Source: Tretioscincus oriximinensis (lineage: Eukaryota > Chordata > Lepidosauria > Squamata > Gymnophthalmidae). Taken from it: DNA of 64,000 bases. Below are positions 1-12,930 of this stretch, in pieces. The first letter of the stretch is position 1; each line of letters starts with the position of its first letter. Location: assembly GCA_022410635.1 (NCBI GenBank), contig JAJVDF010000342.1, positions 1,027,059-1,091,058 of the forward strand, read 5' to 3'. Both the position numbers and the translations under genes were made by a program. Under the pieces are notes generated by a model. It worked only from the letters and a program-made list of their open reading frames with translations. It was not told the DNA's origin and made no database searches.

Positions 1-235
1 CCCAATGCGGGGCTGTGCGGGACTGTCAGCCAGATGCGCTTCCTTACACACTCCTACCTCATACTATGGCCTTTTATAGTTCCAATTTTGTTCTATGATC
101 CGATATTGTTCTATGATCCAATTTTGTTCTAGGATCCGACATTATACTTGAAGACAATTGTATATTAAGTTTAATAAATGTTATACTATTACTGTATACG
201 GGTCTCACGGTGCCTGTTTCACTTTAGCCCACCAA
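1..235 (+). repeat. LTR-like repeat end (family unidentified)
   Basis: A short GC-rich start is followed by TTTTATAG (near 73), three imperfect copies of an about 18-base motif built on ttgttctatgatcc (about 88-141), an AATAAA (near 173) and a pyrimidine-rich end. The stretch around 45-75 (acactcctac...tatggcc) resembles stretches at 36050-36085 and at the right edge of the window. The order TATA-like, AATAAA, short tail resembles an LTR 3' half, but no primer-binding site or gag/pol frame is visible, so the class is a guess. Confidence 0.3.
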
Positions 236-2479
236 TTGCATATTACTAGTTATAGTGATTTTAACATCAGTTACTTATAATGCACCATGTTACTAACATT
301 TAAATGATATGTGACTTATGGTTTTAAAGATCCCAAATTCCAGCAGAATTACAGCTACTAATTTTTTTGTTATATGCGTACATACTGTACATGCATAGTC
401 TTCCATCTACATCATCTTAACAGAAGAACTGAAAGAAACGTCAAAGTGATATTTAGGTAGCTTAGAGAATATGGAAATATGCCTTGCTATGCAACAAACT
501 CATCAGAAAATCAAATTAAAGTAAAAGATGGTTTATTCTCTTCTTCCCAGCAGCTGTTTTTGGAAAAAAAATGAACCTCAGCATTTATTGGGTTTTACAT
601 GGACTGTGAATTGTAATAAGAAATTAACGAAACTTCTGCTACAGTCTCCAAATGTTAGCAATGATTTCATAAATGTCAGACCGACCCAATGAATTTTAAT
701 AAACAAGACAGATACAACAAAACACTTTAAAATAAAGAGTTATTGAAAACAATAAGCTTTACTGAAAACAAGATAAAAACAAATTATGAAACATCAAAGA
801 GTCAAAACATCAAAAATGGCATGATACAGTTATTTCAAATCGTCAGAGTAAGTTAAATACAATTTAGAAAGTCTGCAGTTCAGGGATAGCTGCAAAAGAA
901 GTGTTATTTTCTGTTTATACTGCACAAGTGTGGAGGTCAAACTGGGTGAAATGTACAGCAGCACGTAAGAATGGAAAGGGTTGTTAAGGTTAATTTTGAA
1001 AACACAGAAGGAGAAGAAATGAAAAATGCAGTCAAGGCCATTTCTGCACAGAGTCTTATTTTAGATTATATCCTAAAATTGGGGCCTGTTGTGCACGGCA
1101 TATTAGTGTATACTACACTAGTGGGGGGAAGAGTGTCATTGGCTGTTTCCAGACAAGATCAATAATCCATTCGCAAGATGGATTTGTGTTGTGTTTGCCA
1201 CACCAGCTTGTTATATAAACTGATAGACTTGAGGTTTTACAGCCGATCTACCAGATGATTGGTTTACTAGCAAAAACAGTTGTCAAGCTGCTATATACGG
1301 TTACTGCAGAAAAGCTTTGATGTGGGCATAGTTTGGATGAGAAACTGTAAGGGTGAAAGTCAAAAGAATCTTATATTGACAGCAAACTATTCAATAGGAG
1401 GGACACATATTTCTTTATGACGATCAGCATACAAAATGACTGACTGGAGAGTGTGTCATATGTACAGAAAATCTCTCTTCTCAAGAGCTAATGGAATGAA
1501 AACTGATAATATACTTTGAATGTATGAATTAAGTGAATTAAAAATAGACATGTTTAAGGTGAGTGTAAGGATATTTGGGGGGTGATTAGGGAATAATTGA
1601 AGCTATTGGTTCCCACTAATTGTTTGAATTATTTCTCAGTCAAATACTTTAATAACTTCCTAAATAATAGGACTGTAGATTCAGGCATTTTGTCACACAT
1701 GATTGTTTTTTTCTCTGCCTCCCTCTCTTTTGAAATGAGGTGAAATTCCAAACAATAAAACTATTTGAAATAATCAAAATCACTGACTGATGAATTAGAT
1801 TTTGTTATTTATCAGAATTATTATACAGGAAATGCTTGTCAACTACATTTGCTCTTCTAAAGTTTCCATTAAAATAGTGTCATAAATCACTGGTTCTATT
1901 CAGTAGCTAAGGGAATTTTATTCTAGTCAAGAAGATATAAGGTCAAGCATCTTACACCTCAATAAATGTTTCTTGTTATTTACTGTAAAACTTCATTGGG
2001 AATAAGAAGAGTCAAAGTTGTATTGACAAAGCTAAGGAGGTTTGCACTGGGTCAGTGATTAGAGAAGTATTCACATGGGAAACTTGTAGTCACTTTCAGG
2101 TTCATAACAGAATAAATGTGATATTGAAATGCAGCAAAAAAAAAGGTTGATATGTTGTGAAAATAGCAACAAAAGTTAAAAGAATTACTTGTTTCTTTTA
2201 TTGCTTTTGCAACAGGACAAGATATATATTTTAAGTTCTGACAAAGTCACAAAGTAATGCATCACGAATTAAGAGTTATGCCACTGAATCCTATCAAAAC
2301 CTATCACAAATATCACATGTGCACAGAGAACCCTGCATCACCTTTTCTCTTCATCAATTATATAAATTTCTACCCTATTTTCTTCCTAGGAGACTCAGGA
2401 TCCATAAAGATGAGAATTAAAAAGAAAAACAAAAAATAGCAATTTAATTAATTACTTGCACTACTTTCCCTACCACATG
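236..2479. other. AT-rich stretch, nothing recognised
   Basis: No open frame with recognisable protein features, no tandem array and no terminal repeats were seen on either strand. Short frames such as the 64-codon one at 971-1165 have no domain features and are at the length expected by chance. Confidence 0.5.
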
Positions 2480-3330
2480 TTGTCTAAAGTGAAGTGGAAA
2501 GTTCAAAATTTTTAAAAGAATAAATGACATGGCACCATGAAAAAGAATATTCAAGGAACAACCTGACAAAGGCCAATTCAAGTGGCAATTTCAATTTTTT
2601 AAGGAAAAATGGAATTTCTGTAACAGGGAATTTAATAAAAGATGAGGGAGTACCAATTGATATTGGAAAACTGAAAGATATATTAGGAAAGGACAACTGA
2701 TTAAAAGTATGGGTGATCTATATCATCAGGACAGAAGAGTACAGGCAAATGGCAAGATGACAATTGGAAGGGTTATTTGTGCTATTGAAACATTGGACAA
2801 ATGGGAAGAAAGGATTGGCAGGAGAAATATAGCCATTGATAATGAATATGGACAAGAAGATATTAGAGAGATAAGAAAAGGTATGTAATGCAAACGTAAA
2901 TTTATATAGAGACATTTTAAGAAGAATATATGTGGAAACAAAACTTAACAATATAGAGTAAGAGAACAAAGGTACAAAGGGATCCATAGCTGGTACAGGA
3001 TATCAATACAGGTGACGTATATTGTAGGAGGGTTTAATCCATTGTGTTGGCATTATGGGATGGAATAAGGTATATATTTTCATCTATGGTGGGTTGTGAT
3101 TACATCCAAATATTTTGGAATGAAAAAACAGCACAAATGGCAAAACACTGCATACTGATAATATTAGATGATTAGGAATAAATGAAAAAGTCCTCTATAT
3201 AGTGAAATACTTTATTGTGGCAGCACAGGTGAAAGAAAGAGTGCACAATAAAAAATTGGATTGAGTAGCAGAAAAAAGTACTTTGTGTCAGGTAGAATTG
3301 GGTGATAGTGTTGATAATAATATGATAGGG
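2480..3330 (+). mobile_element. Degenerate L1-like LINE fragment
   Basis: With several frame changes, the plus strand gives peptides resembling the region after the RT domain of L1 ORF2. One is a stretch around 3090-3170 reading roughly CDYIQIFWNE..AQMAK, preceded by a lysine- and glutamate-rich region. It is heavily decayed with many stops. No poly-A tail or target duplication was found. The assignment rests on weak peptide resemblance; chance similarity is possible. Confidence 0.35.
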
Positions 3331-3939
3331 ATGTGTTTAAGGATAGAACTATCAAGAGAACTACACGTACAGGCTACAGAGTATAATGGAAAAAAACCTG
3401 CACTGTTTAAATTGTAAGTGATTAAGAAAATAAAAAATGGCACGAAAGGAATCAAACATACACTATAACCACTGCTTCAAAGTTCAATATACAAAATTGG
3501 CTGATTCTATTAAAAATTATACAATATCTATGACTGGTTTATAAAATCACATTACAGTAAACATCAAATTAGTTACAGAAATAGCAAAAAGTTGTGCCAA
3601 ATTAGTGATTTAACTCAAAGCTACTTAATCAAAATTGAATTGAACATATACAAAGATGAAGGAAATTTTTAAAATAATAATTCTGAAACAAATATACATG
3701 GAATGTCTTTAAGATATTTATAACAGTTACATGTAAATCTCGAGCATAAAAACATATAAAAACAAATATTAGGTGGAACTGATCAAAATTAGACATATAC
3801 AGTAAGTTAAATTCTAAAAAGCTGGATTACTTTTTCCATAATGAAAACAATCTAGAGATTTATTGCCATCTATCTTAGAAAAACAACATAAGAACATAAA
3901 ATAATATTAGAGGAAGCCTGCTGGATTTCGTCCTGCATT
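3331..3939. other. AT-rich stretch, nothing recognised
   Basis: Very AT-rich sequence with no convincing coding frame or repeat unit. It may be an extension of the decayed L1-like fragment before it. Confidence 0.4.
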
Positions 3940-5090
3940 ATATCTCACACAATGATGCACTAATTGCATTTCTATATTTTCAAGCAGGAGGCAAAATCTT
4001 CATATACTGTAGTCTGCTCATCTGCAAATGGCATTTAAAGGAATCCCTGTCTTTCCAATCTGGAGGCAGCACCTATGCATCTATTCCAATAGCCACTGAT
4101 GAACTAGAATTTCATGAATTCGTCTACTACTATCTTAAAGCTATTCGGACTGGTTCCTGTTATCACCTCCTCTCAAAGTAAATTCCATAGGTTTGTTACC
4201 CTATCCATGTGAAGAGAAAAATAAATGCTTTCCTTTGTCCACTTTTATTTTCCTGTCCATCAGCTTTATAGAGTGTTGTGTGTTGAAGAATTTCTTTTTC
4301 TTTATCCATTTTGTCCACCTCAAGAATGATTTCATACATGTATTGTAAATCAGCTTGTCTCTTAAATGCCACTTTTCAAATTTAAAGTGGTCCAGATGTT
4401 GGAGCCTGATTTTGTAATTCTAGCCCTTGATTTCAGCCCTTTTTAATACCTTTTCTCACTCCACAATATCGTTTCCAAGGTGGAGAGGCCGGAATATTCC
4501 AAATGTGGTCTCACTACAGATTTGGTATTGCCTTCCCAATTACCTCTGGCACTATTTTTTTTTTTTTTTTTGCATTGCTGCTGTACACAGGATTGACATC
4601 GTCATGGTGCTGTCCATCAAAACACCAAGATCCTTTTCCTGGTCTATTTCAGAAATATTGCCCCTCCTTTGATTAAATGATATGAGGAATGGAAGTTCTT
4701 GGTCCCAATGTGCGTATCTTTGCACTTGTTAAGGTTGAAGTGTTTTTGCCACTTCATTGCCCACTCACTCAATTTTAAGTGATCCATCTGGAGCTCTTTC
4801 CAATCATTTTCAGTTTTTACTACCATGAATAATTTAGTGTATTCATTTAGCAGACTTTGTATCCCACTAGATCATTTATGAATGAATTACACGATATGGG
4901 TCTTAATATGGAATCAACTTCTCACCCTTTTCCATGAGAATTGGCTCTTTATTACTGTATTCTGTTTCATGTTTTGTTTAACCTAGGAGAGGGCCTATCC
5001 TCTTATTTCATTACTTACAAATTTATCTAGGAGTTTTTAATGAGGGACTTCATCAAACACCTTTTGAAAGTCCAGATAGAAGAGAACACA
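3940..5090 (-). mobile_element. CR1-type LINE ORF2 fragment (decayed)
   Basis: The minus strand carries successive CR1 RT-thumb and 3'-ORF2 blocks. Near 5080 is a KAFDEVPH-like block, then FINDL near 4870, and an open stretch 4644-4826 with WKELQMDHLKLSEWAMKWQ and FNLNKCK. Next come DLGVLMD near 4620, and farther toward 4200 a block similar to RREDLIEIFKRM. Order and spacing match the C-terminal half of CR1 ORF2, but several frameshifts and stops break it. A T-run at about 4556-4571 lies inside. It is a dead fragment; CR1 versus the closely related L3 cannot be settled by eye. Confidence 0.75.
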
Positions 5091-5371
5091 AAATCTGTAA
5101 GAGACGATCAGAATAAACATAAAATATTACAGAATGCATTGAAGTGATCATAACAGGGTTTCCCCAGCAGGTTAAAAGATGAATATTATGAATATTCATT
5201 AGTTTAGCCTAACTACAGCCCTCTTTCAACTACTTTGAAGGAGTTATATCATGAGAATTTCTAGTTATTATACAAAAGCATGTGTCATGGTATCAGAGAA
5301 TAAATTTGGTGGATAAGATGCAACTAGATTAACTACTGTAGAATGAAGTCATGGTTAAACACTAGTTTATG

Positions 5372-5745
5372 GCCAAACTGATGGGCAGAAAAGTGAGAAC
5401 AGGCAAAGGAAACTATTTTTTCACCCAGAGGGTCAACGGCCTGTGAAATTTGCTTCCTGGTAGCTAACAGCTTGGATAGCTTCAGGACAGGACTAGACAG
5501 GTTTATGAACAACAAGGGTATAAATGGATACTAGGATGTATGTCTGGATGCTGCCTCCAGGATGGAGCAACAGGTAGTGCTCCTGAAATGCCATTTGCAG
5601 GGAGTCATGAACAGGTGCATATTTTGCTTTCCTCTGTTCAGACTGCCCAGATGCATCTGGTGGGCCTCTGTGTGATACAGAATGCTAGACTAGATGGGCT
5701 CTAGCCCAATCCAGTATGGCTCGTCTTATATTCTTATGTTCTTAT
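5372..5745 (+). mobile_element. CR1-type LINE 3' end
   Basis: This closely resembles 55130-55510 on the plus strand and the reverse complement of 57372-57640. The shared order is an AGAAAAGTGAGAACAG block, CCAGAGGGTC, GACAGGTTTATG, GGATGCTGCCTCC, GGTGGGCCTCTGTGTGA, and a terminal short repeat around TCTTATGTTCTTAT. The last is the kind of short tandem end at which CR1 retrotransposition starts. Only the last ORF2 codons and 3' UTR remain. Confidence 0.8.
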
Positions 5746-5749
5746 TCCA

Positions 5750-7775
5750 TCCATATTTTCACCTGCTGGTGAACTAAAGCAGTACAGTTGAGGAACTGAA
5801 GCATCACTGCTGCAGGATCTAAAAAGCTGCCTCACAGCTTCAAAGTTTAGATTACCCTTTCATTCCTCCAGAATGATTATTCACCATGGCTGAAACATCT
5901 CACTCCTTTGGGGGGACATGTGGGTGAAGTTACATTCTTAGAATGGCTCTCATGGCACACACAAGTTACATCTGATTTGACCTTCTTTCATAATCTATTT
6001 TTAAAATGCTGCATCATTTTAAAGATGCCTGTCTTATTGCTGAGAATCAATAAAATATTTTATAGAAAAGAAGTGCAAGACTAGTTTTACTGCCCTCTTG
6101 TGAAGTTACTATCTGCAGTAACATCTCCCTTGTATTTCTTTTTTGCCTTGGAAAGGGAATAAAATTATTCCCTACAGTGATTATCATACTTTATGGCAAA
6201 GAGATTCCTCACTGAAACAATTACACCATTTAAAGGAAATATTTCAGTTTTAATCATCATCATCATCAGGATAAGTAATGCTCCTTTCTAAGCCACATGG
6301 GTATTAAGTGATTTTAGACAGATTATCTGTTTCCCTTGACATAAATAAACCCATGAACTAGAACGTCTGAATCAAAAGCTAAATTTGTTGATTCATTTTT
6401 TTCTTCTTTTTATAGCCACAGCCAACTTTGTCCTGTAATATACTCCTATATTTATTCTTGGAAAATACTCTTCAACTACAGACTACAAAGATCAATGAGT
6501 ATGCACAATTCTGACCAATTAGCAACACAGAATCTGATTTACCAGTTCTGCTCATGAATCATTTTCTTCAGTATTCTGTTTACCTTTGAAAAAACCCCAA
6601 TGTGGTTTCCCATCTGTCCTCAATTTTTGCAAAACTCTTCAACAGCTTGGAGCCAATAACCTGTGAGAATGCAAGAAAGAAAGAAACACAGCTCATAACA
6701 TCTTTTGTGAAGGATGAGAAAGGATTAGTGGTGAGCCTGGAGAAATCTGCATAGATGTAATGGGGAGGAGAAGAATCAACACATTTAGCTCCATCATTTG
6801 TTATAAAGAAGCAAACACTCATATGGCAGAATCTCATATTATAGAGAAAAATTAGAGGCAGCATCTGCTGAATAGGAAACTAAAAGAGTGAAGAGGGAGG
6901 GAAGAAAGTTAGTAATGAGAAAGTTTGCAAAATAAAGTTGAATTCAAAGAAGTACCCTACTGTATGTTAGTCTGAATGAGAATTTCCAGCACATTCTAGG
7001 ATCTCATAACACCTTAGCTATCAAGACAAAGGCACATAGCAAGATGATTTCATAGGCAAAGTCTACTTCTTCAGATACAAAAAAATAGAATTAGACTTAT
7101 ACTACAAAAAACTCAGGACTATCTTTCTTTAGCTTGTTAATATTTAAGGTTTTCACCGTAAAGATATCCAAAGGAACATTATTTTTGCCCAAATTAACTC
7201 CTATTGAGTCCCCACAATTCCCCAAAGGTTACGTTTTCTTCTTATAGTTTGCCATAATACCATATGTGTTGTATTTCTTTAGGATAGAAAGCATATTTTG
7301 AACCCAGCAATGCAGTTATAACAGGATCTGCATCACATTTGTTGTGAGAATGAATCAGATTCATAGGCATCTAATTCAGTGGTATGTTTGCTCAATAGTA
7401 ATCCACTGCTCAGAAAATCTCACTAGCCAAACATAAAGTCACAAAGTTTTTCTATCTTTCATCTGTTTTGTGGGTGAAAGGCTGTATTGTTTGCAATGAG
7501 GAAATGGAAAAATGGAAAATGTGAGAACTTTTTCTTACATTGCGTATGACAAGGTATCAGTCAAGAAAATCCTTCATCAGGCTTGAAGTTATCAGTAGCA
7601 AGTCTTTACACTACTTCATATAGAAAGATAAATAACTAACCGCCCAGAAGACAATGATTATTTATTTTCATATAGGAATAGAAATATTTATTTTGTATTG
7701 TATTATAAATTACATATTTCCTAATGATGTTATTTCAGTCTGGAATGTTACACCTTTTTATAATATATATAGGCT
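5750..7775. other. Unique-looking AT-rich DNA, nothing recognised
   Basis: No coding signal beyond chance-length frames (the longest is 94 codons at 6580-6864 minus, with no domain features). A short ATC repeat lies near 6255-6268. Confidence 0.5.
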
Positions 7776-7992
7776 ACATTCCCACCAGTTAATTTGAATC
7801 AAGGAAATTTGTCCTTCACTGTTGGCCATGTTGCTGTGATGCAGCACTTTAAAAGGAGGGTGTTTCCCCAGCTCCAGGTATGAATCAAAGCCCAAAATAA
7901 GGCTTTTTTTTGCCTCACCAGGTAAGTAGAGCTGGGGGGAAATTAGATGGGGAAGGGGTCAGCTGGGAGTACCGGTGGGAACAGCATCTAGA
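7776..7992. mobile_element. Possible MITE (weak inverted ends)
   Basis: The left end reads GGCTACATTCCCACCAGT, and the reverse complement of the right side near 7967-7990 reads GATGCTGTTCCCACCGGT, so the ends resemble each other in inverted orientation. The left end also resembles the Harbinger-like ends at 26523 and 51936. No clean target duplication was found, so the boundaries are uncertain. Confidence 0.3.
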
Positions 7993-9339
7993 GAACACTG
8001 CATTTTGGACTCATTCTGGCCAATGCAATATGTATGTTGCTATGCTGCTTTGTTTCACACAGTAACTTACCATTTGTTTCAGAGTATTCTCAAGCAGAAA
8101 ATGAGGAAACTGATTTCCTACAAATGGTCTTAAGCAACCACTAATGCACTTGTTTTCCTTGAATTTGTATAGTGCCTACCTAAAACCATTTACTCTAGGA
8201 CAGGATACATCTTTAAGCAGGTGCAGCTTATAATGCCTGCAACATTTGCTGAAATTCCCTCTTTTGTACATTCATTGCTCTTCTATCCTGCTTTTTTAAA
8301 AAAAAACTAATCGATTTTAAGAGTGTCTCTATTTACATGTAATAGTATTGGTTTTGTTGTAAACCTAGTTACCTCCAGCAGAATAGCTGCATCTAAATGT
8401 GGGTGTAATAAATTATTTTATGATACACTCACATACACATAAAATAACTATATTATGTGTAAATAATTTGTAAATGGTGCACGTATCCATATACTTAACA
8501 ACAATAACAAAAACCCTGTCATTCTGCATTCTGGAGTATATGTCTTGGAAACTCTGATGGGAAAGAGACTGTGGCTGTACTGTTTCATCCCAGTCCAAAT
8601 AAGAAATAAGACAAATCAAGTTAGTCAGAATGCAATGGGCAGTCATTTGCATTGGCTTTTCTAGAGAAACAGGAAGCATTACATTAAGTATCATCAGGAC
8701 TTTTTTTAGTTGCTCCTTTAAGAAAAAAGTATCCCATAATTAATTAAACTAATAAACCAATCAGGGTTCTTTGCATCCAGCTCCGGCAAAAGCTTTCTTG
8801 ACAATGATTTGCCTGTTTCAACTAATAACTTTTGTCATTCCCCTTGAAAATAATAATAATTGTGAAATAGAAGGAAGAGGGTTCCATGACTAGTTTCACC
8901 CTCCCTAAATTTAGATAAAAAAGCTTTGTATAGAAATATAAAAGAATGGAGAGATGCAGTAGCAGCAGACACATATGAGGGATGCCGAGCAGTAGTTTCC
9001 GACTTCTTTTTGATGTAATCAAAGAATGATAAGTTTTTATTGTAACGAAACCGAGCGGGGGCTAAGACTGTGTCTGTACTGTTGTATGTTTATTTCTTCA
9101 GTATAGTTTTGGTAACACAGTCCCCCCCTTATTAATATTGGTAGATGGTCTTTTCTTTTGAACAAGGCACTTGGATTTTATTAGTTTGCTTCTTTGTAGA
9201 TAGGATAGGAAAGATGGGATAAATAAAATGAACAATTCTGTAGACAGGGTTTATTCCTCAGGTAGGCTGCCACCACTTCCCTCAGGAAGAAAATTAATAT
9301 TAAGGAATAAAAATCATGCCAGAATGAGCCCCTTTGCTT
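7993..9339. other. AT-rich stretch, nothing firm
   Basis: No recognisable gene. A frame of 93 codons at 8413-8694 minus has no domain features. The short GC-rich patch at 9048-9070 followed by a C-run at 9123-9130 could be the edge of an LTR-like element, but no partner end was identified. Confidence 0.4.
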
Positions 9340-9840
9340 TGTATACCCAAATAATAAAGTCTTCTCTGTTTTAAACCATCAAAACAAAAGCTTTATTATA
9401 ACAAAGTAACAGGCAACTCAAACATACAGAAACCAAAGATACACTTTAGCCACACTGGGTAGGGAAAAGGTCCTGAGCCTTTATTGTCTCTGGCTAAGCT
9501 TCCCTTTTGCTTGCCCACATTCAAAGTCCCTCAGCTTTCCTTTTATATCCCCACTCCCCCAGCTGCTATGTTTCCCTCTTTGGTATGTCTTTTATTTTCA
9601 CACTCCAGCAGAGAACCACTTTTATTTCAGTTGTTTGGCCACGAGCTCAAACAATCTCAAAGATAATTCAACCTACAAAGCAACCATCAATATTACTCTC
9701 TCCCTCTTCTTCAACAAATCAACCCTCAATCTTCCTCTTCCCCTCGCACCTCCCCCTTTTATATCCCAAGCCCCGCCCCTAAGAGATGTTAGGCTTGGAA
9801 AATTTAAAGGAGCCTCACTCCAATTAAGTCATTTCATTAC
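9340..9840 (-). repeat. LTR-like remnant with two TATA-type boxes
   Basis: On the minus strand two GGGATATAAAAGG-type sequences occur (about 9537-9548 and 9755-9767), in pyrimidine-rich or GC-rich surroundings. An AT-rich segment with AATAAAG-like signals lies at the low-coordinate end (about 9390-9400). This is compatible with one or two partial LTR promoters in minus orientation. Plus-strand open frames here are low-complexity products of the pyrimidine-rich strand, not genes. Confidence 0.3.
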
Positions 9841-10814
9841 ACTTATGATTAAAGTTTTGATCATTATTTTCCAAAGACACCTAAATAGAAAGGTAAATCT
9901 CTGTTCAGCCAATATACTCACTCTAACTTTTGTTCAGGGCACAAGGAATTTGTCCCAAAATTTTGTTTCACTTTTTAACTATAAAGAAGTTTGCTTGCTA
10001 CAGAAATCTGTGAGCTTCTAGCATTCTTCCAATTGCTAATCTTGCTGTCAGCATATCCTTCCTTTGGGGAGGTATCTTAAGAAGCCTTTTTTTGTGTGTG
10101 ATTCATGTTCATAACTACTTTTTTATCAAGTTTCCTGTGGGTGGAAAACATGTTCATGTATAACGACATTAGCAATGGGAGCTAATTCAAGAGGTTTTTT
10201 TAATGAGACAACTTATAAATTGACCTGTTGTTTTAGAGCACATCTGGTAATAAGAAAAAAATGCATAAGCTTTTCCTAATGGAAAAGTCTGACTCATTTG
10301 CTTATTTGGTTCCAGCTGTTGAATAGAATTTGATGTGTCATTGTTTATCCCTGCTTGTGAAATAAAAGTAGTCTTAATAAGTTGGTGATTTATTTTAAAA
10401 ATGATCTTGAAGCATTGTGAATTAAACTGGCAACCTTCTGTTTCTTTCTTTTATTTCAGTGCTGTGAATTTACTGTTCCGTCTTGGCTGAAGGTCCACTA
10501 GATGAGCAAAGATGTGAATGTCTGGTTTGAATTGAATGGTTCAGTTCAACTTTGTTAATACAATCTGAATTAATCTCTGTTTGGAAAGTGTTTGTTTTGA
10601 TTTGTGAAAATGCAGATGCTGTGCAATATTGTACAAATCTGCATATTTGGAGATCCTGACAGTGGTGGGAAACAATGCAGACTTAAGCAAACCTATGTGT
10701 GTTTTTTCATAGTCTAAACCATTTGGAAATCAAACAAGGTTTGATCTAGAACCATGTCAAGTTGTTCAATTTGGTACTAGATCAATTGAAGGAACCAAAG
10801 TTTGGATATGAAAT
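9841..10814. other. AT-rich stretch, nothing recognised
   Basis: No repeat or coding frame recognised. A good polypyrimidine tract plus AG at 10440-10460 is followed by only 14 codons before a stop; see the rejected items. Confidence 0.4.
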
Positions 10815-10816
10815 TA

Positions 10817-11464
10817 CTGTATATACATGAGTATAAATCCAGTTTTTCAGCACATTTTTAATGCTAAAAAAGACTCCATCAGCTTATACTTAGGTGCAGT
10901 GCTAGTGTTCTCCATTATCTTCCACTCCCCCAAGTTGCCTCGGCCTCCTCTGTCCTCGTCTTTTCCTCCAGCCATAGGTGGGACTACAGTTCCCAGCATG
11001 CTCCAGTGTCTTTTCTCCCCAACCCTGCGCAATTGAGGTGGGTTTCAGTAGCACCCCTAGTGCACAGGCACCGGAGGAGAGTTTGGCAGTGGCAGTGGCA
11101 ACAGAGGTCATCACCTTATATCTATCCGTTGAGGCGAGGGCAGTGAACACCAGAGCCTCCTTGCTTCCAGCATCCTTTACGTGTGCCTAATCATCCCATG
11201 CTTGGGGCTCAAGAAGTAGATGCCAAAGGGCCCCAAGGAGCCTCCAGCATGTGACCCTGAGGACTGCATGGCACAACGAGAGGCTTCAGGGCTCAGGAGA
11301 TGACAGGCACTGTAGATGGGCGCAGCGGAGGCATTGGGTTCCTTTCCTTCCTTCATCCCCCCTGCTGTATTTCCCACCTTAGTCAATAGGTTTTACCAGG
11401 TTTTTGTGGTAAAATTGGGTGTTTTGGCTTGTATTTGGGTCGTCTTATACTTGAGTATATAGGG
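10817..11464. mobile_element. Non-autonomous DNA transposon (MITE), TA target duplication
   Basis: The ends form an imperfect terminal inverted repeat of about 28 bp: the left begins CTGTATATACATGAGTATAA, the inverted right end CCCTATATACTCAAGTATAA. Both are flanked by TA (10815-10816 and 11465-11466), as expected for a Tc1/mariner-type insertion. Just inside the left end is a hairpin around tttttcagcac...atgctaaaaa. The middle (about 10920-11340) is GC-rich, unlike the flanks, and carries no transposase frame. The open frames on both strands are short and overlapping. Confidence 0.7.
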
Positions 11465-11466
11465 TA

Positions 11467-12179
11467 TTTGTTTAGGTACTAAAACGAAAGCCAATGGATT
11501 TTCATATTAAATACAATGCAATAAATGCAACCTTTCCTCCCATTGACTAAATGTGTGCATCAGTTAGTGTTGTTTAGATTTAGAAGATGTAATTCATCTG
11601 CTTATAGGATAGTGTAGTATATTAAACTGCTTCAAAAACAGTGGGTTATAATTTTGATCTTATCTTGTTTTAAGAAGGCAATATCAAATCATTTCTCATT
11701 TTTTTCTAAGAAAACTGCATAGAGATGTCATGGAACCTGGAAATGAAAGACCACATTGACTGGAAAGTAGAGGGTTGCTGAGTCAGCTGTCAGCCTCTAA
11801 TAGAAATAGGCAATAACAAAAACCTCTGTATCTGAATAAAGGTGTTCTTGGAGATGACAGTATCACCAACCAAGAATCATTCATAATTCAGTGATACCAA
11901 TACAATATTTTTAGATTACTCTTATAAAATGTCATTACTTTGCCTTTGTTAAGCTTTTCATAAACTCAAGCCTCATGCACATGAAGAGGGAAAGTATGAA
12001 AAGAGGTGAAAAACAGGCATAAACCAATAACTCATCCCTGCCAATTTACCCTTAAAATCAGGTAGAGATTGTGAGAGGAAAGCTGGAAGGGCCTGGAAGC
12101 TGGTATTGCATATGACAGCCAGCTGTGATCTGCATTCCTTTCTTTCTGGGGAAAACTATCAGGTCATGACACACAGACA
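11467..12179. other. AT-rich stretch, nothing recognised
   Basis: No coding frame, tandem array or terminal repeat noticed. Confidence 0.4.
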
Positions 12180-12930
12180 TAATATCTTTCAGCATTTATT
12201 GAAATTATATCTTTAACCAGTTATTGAACTTATAACACCAGGTTGGAATAACACAAGTCATAGTACTCATATTTAATTCCCATAGCAAGCAATAAACAGT
12301 TAAGTGGAATAAGATAGGCCATGGCTGATATACAATTTGCCACTGATTGCCACGATTGGTATCAAACCATTTTTCCCATAAAGGTGAATCCATTAACACC
12401 AGCAGATGAGCCTGTCCAGCCACACTGATAACAGTTCACTTGGGACTTAGTCCAGCCACGCCGACAACTTTGCTCAACTGCTCCCTCGTTCAGCCATACT
12501 GATGACAGGCACCAGAGGATCAGGGAGGTTGAATGGAACTATCAGGGTGGTAACCCATGTGAAACCCCCCTCCCTGACTCAAAGTCGTGTTCGGCTTCCA
12601 ACCCTTCCCCTAGGGCAAGCCCAACGACATCAATTCCCATATGGGGACTCTCATCATCTATGGGATAGCTAGGGGATATCTGCTCATTAGCTAGTAGCCA
12701 TCCATGTTGGCCATCCAAGATGTGAACCTGCCTCCTAGCCATGACAAAGAGAAGGGTGGGTGGGGGAACCTGCTTCTTTCAACCGGCAACAGCGGCATGG
12801 GCAGTGTGAGGCATTCTTATATACGCCTCCTAGACAGCCACGTCCCCATGCTGCCGTGCGCGGCCCACCAGCGCATCTCTAAGGTACGTAGCACCCAGCT
12901 GACATCCTGACGTACTGTGGACTGCTGCAG
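12180..12930 (-). mobile_element. Ngaro/DIRS-related terminal remnant
   Basis: It shares an ordered set of short blocks with 46540-47100 and with the non-coding 3' region of the large Ngaro-type element at 37480-38140. These are an AT-rich TTTATTRA start, GGCCATGGCT, CCCTTCCCCTAGGGCAAG, a run of G/C dyads near TATGGGATAGCTAGGGGAT, and (shared with 47.9 and 44.6 kb) a TATATA box readable on the minus strand at 12818-12823 in GC-rich context. No recombinase, RT or gag frame remains. It could be a deleted or non-autonomous derivative. Confidence 0.5.

Noticed and set aside
9484..10021. Overlapping plus frames of 60-128 codons
   Set aside because: Pyrimidine-rich low-complexity sequence in an LTR-like remnant, without domain features.
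10440..10502. Possible exon after TTTATTTCAG
   Set aside because: Only 14 codons to a stop, no recognisable peptide and no partner exon; acceptor-like tracts are common by chance.
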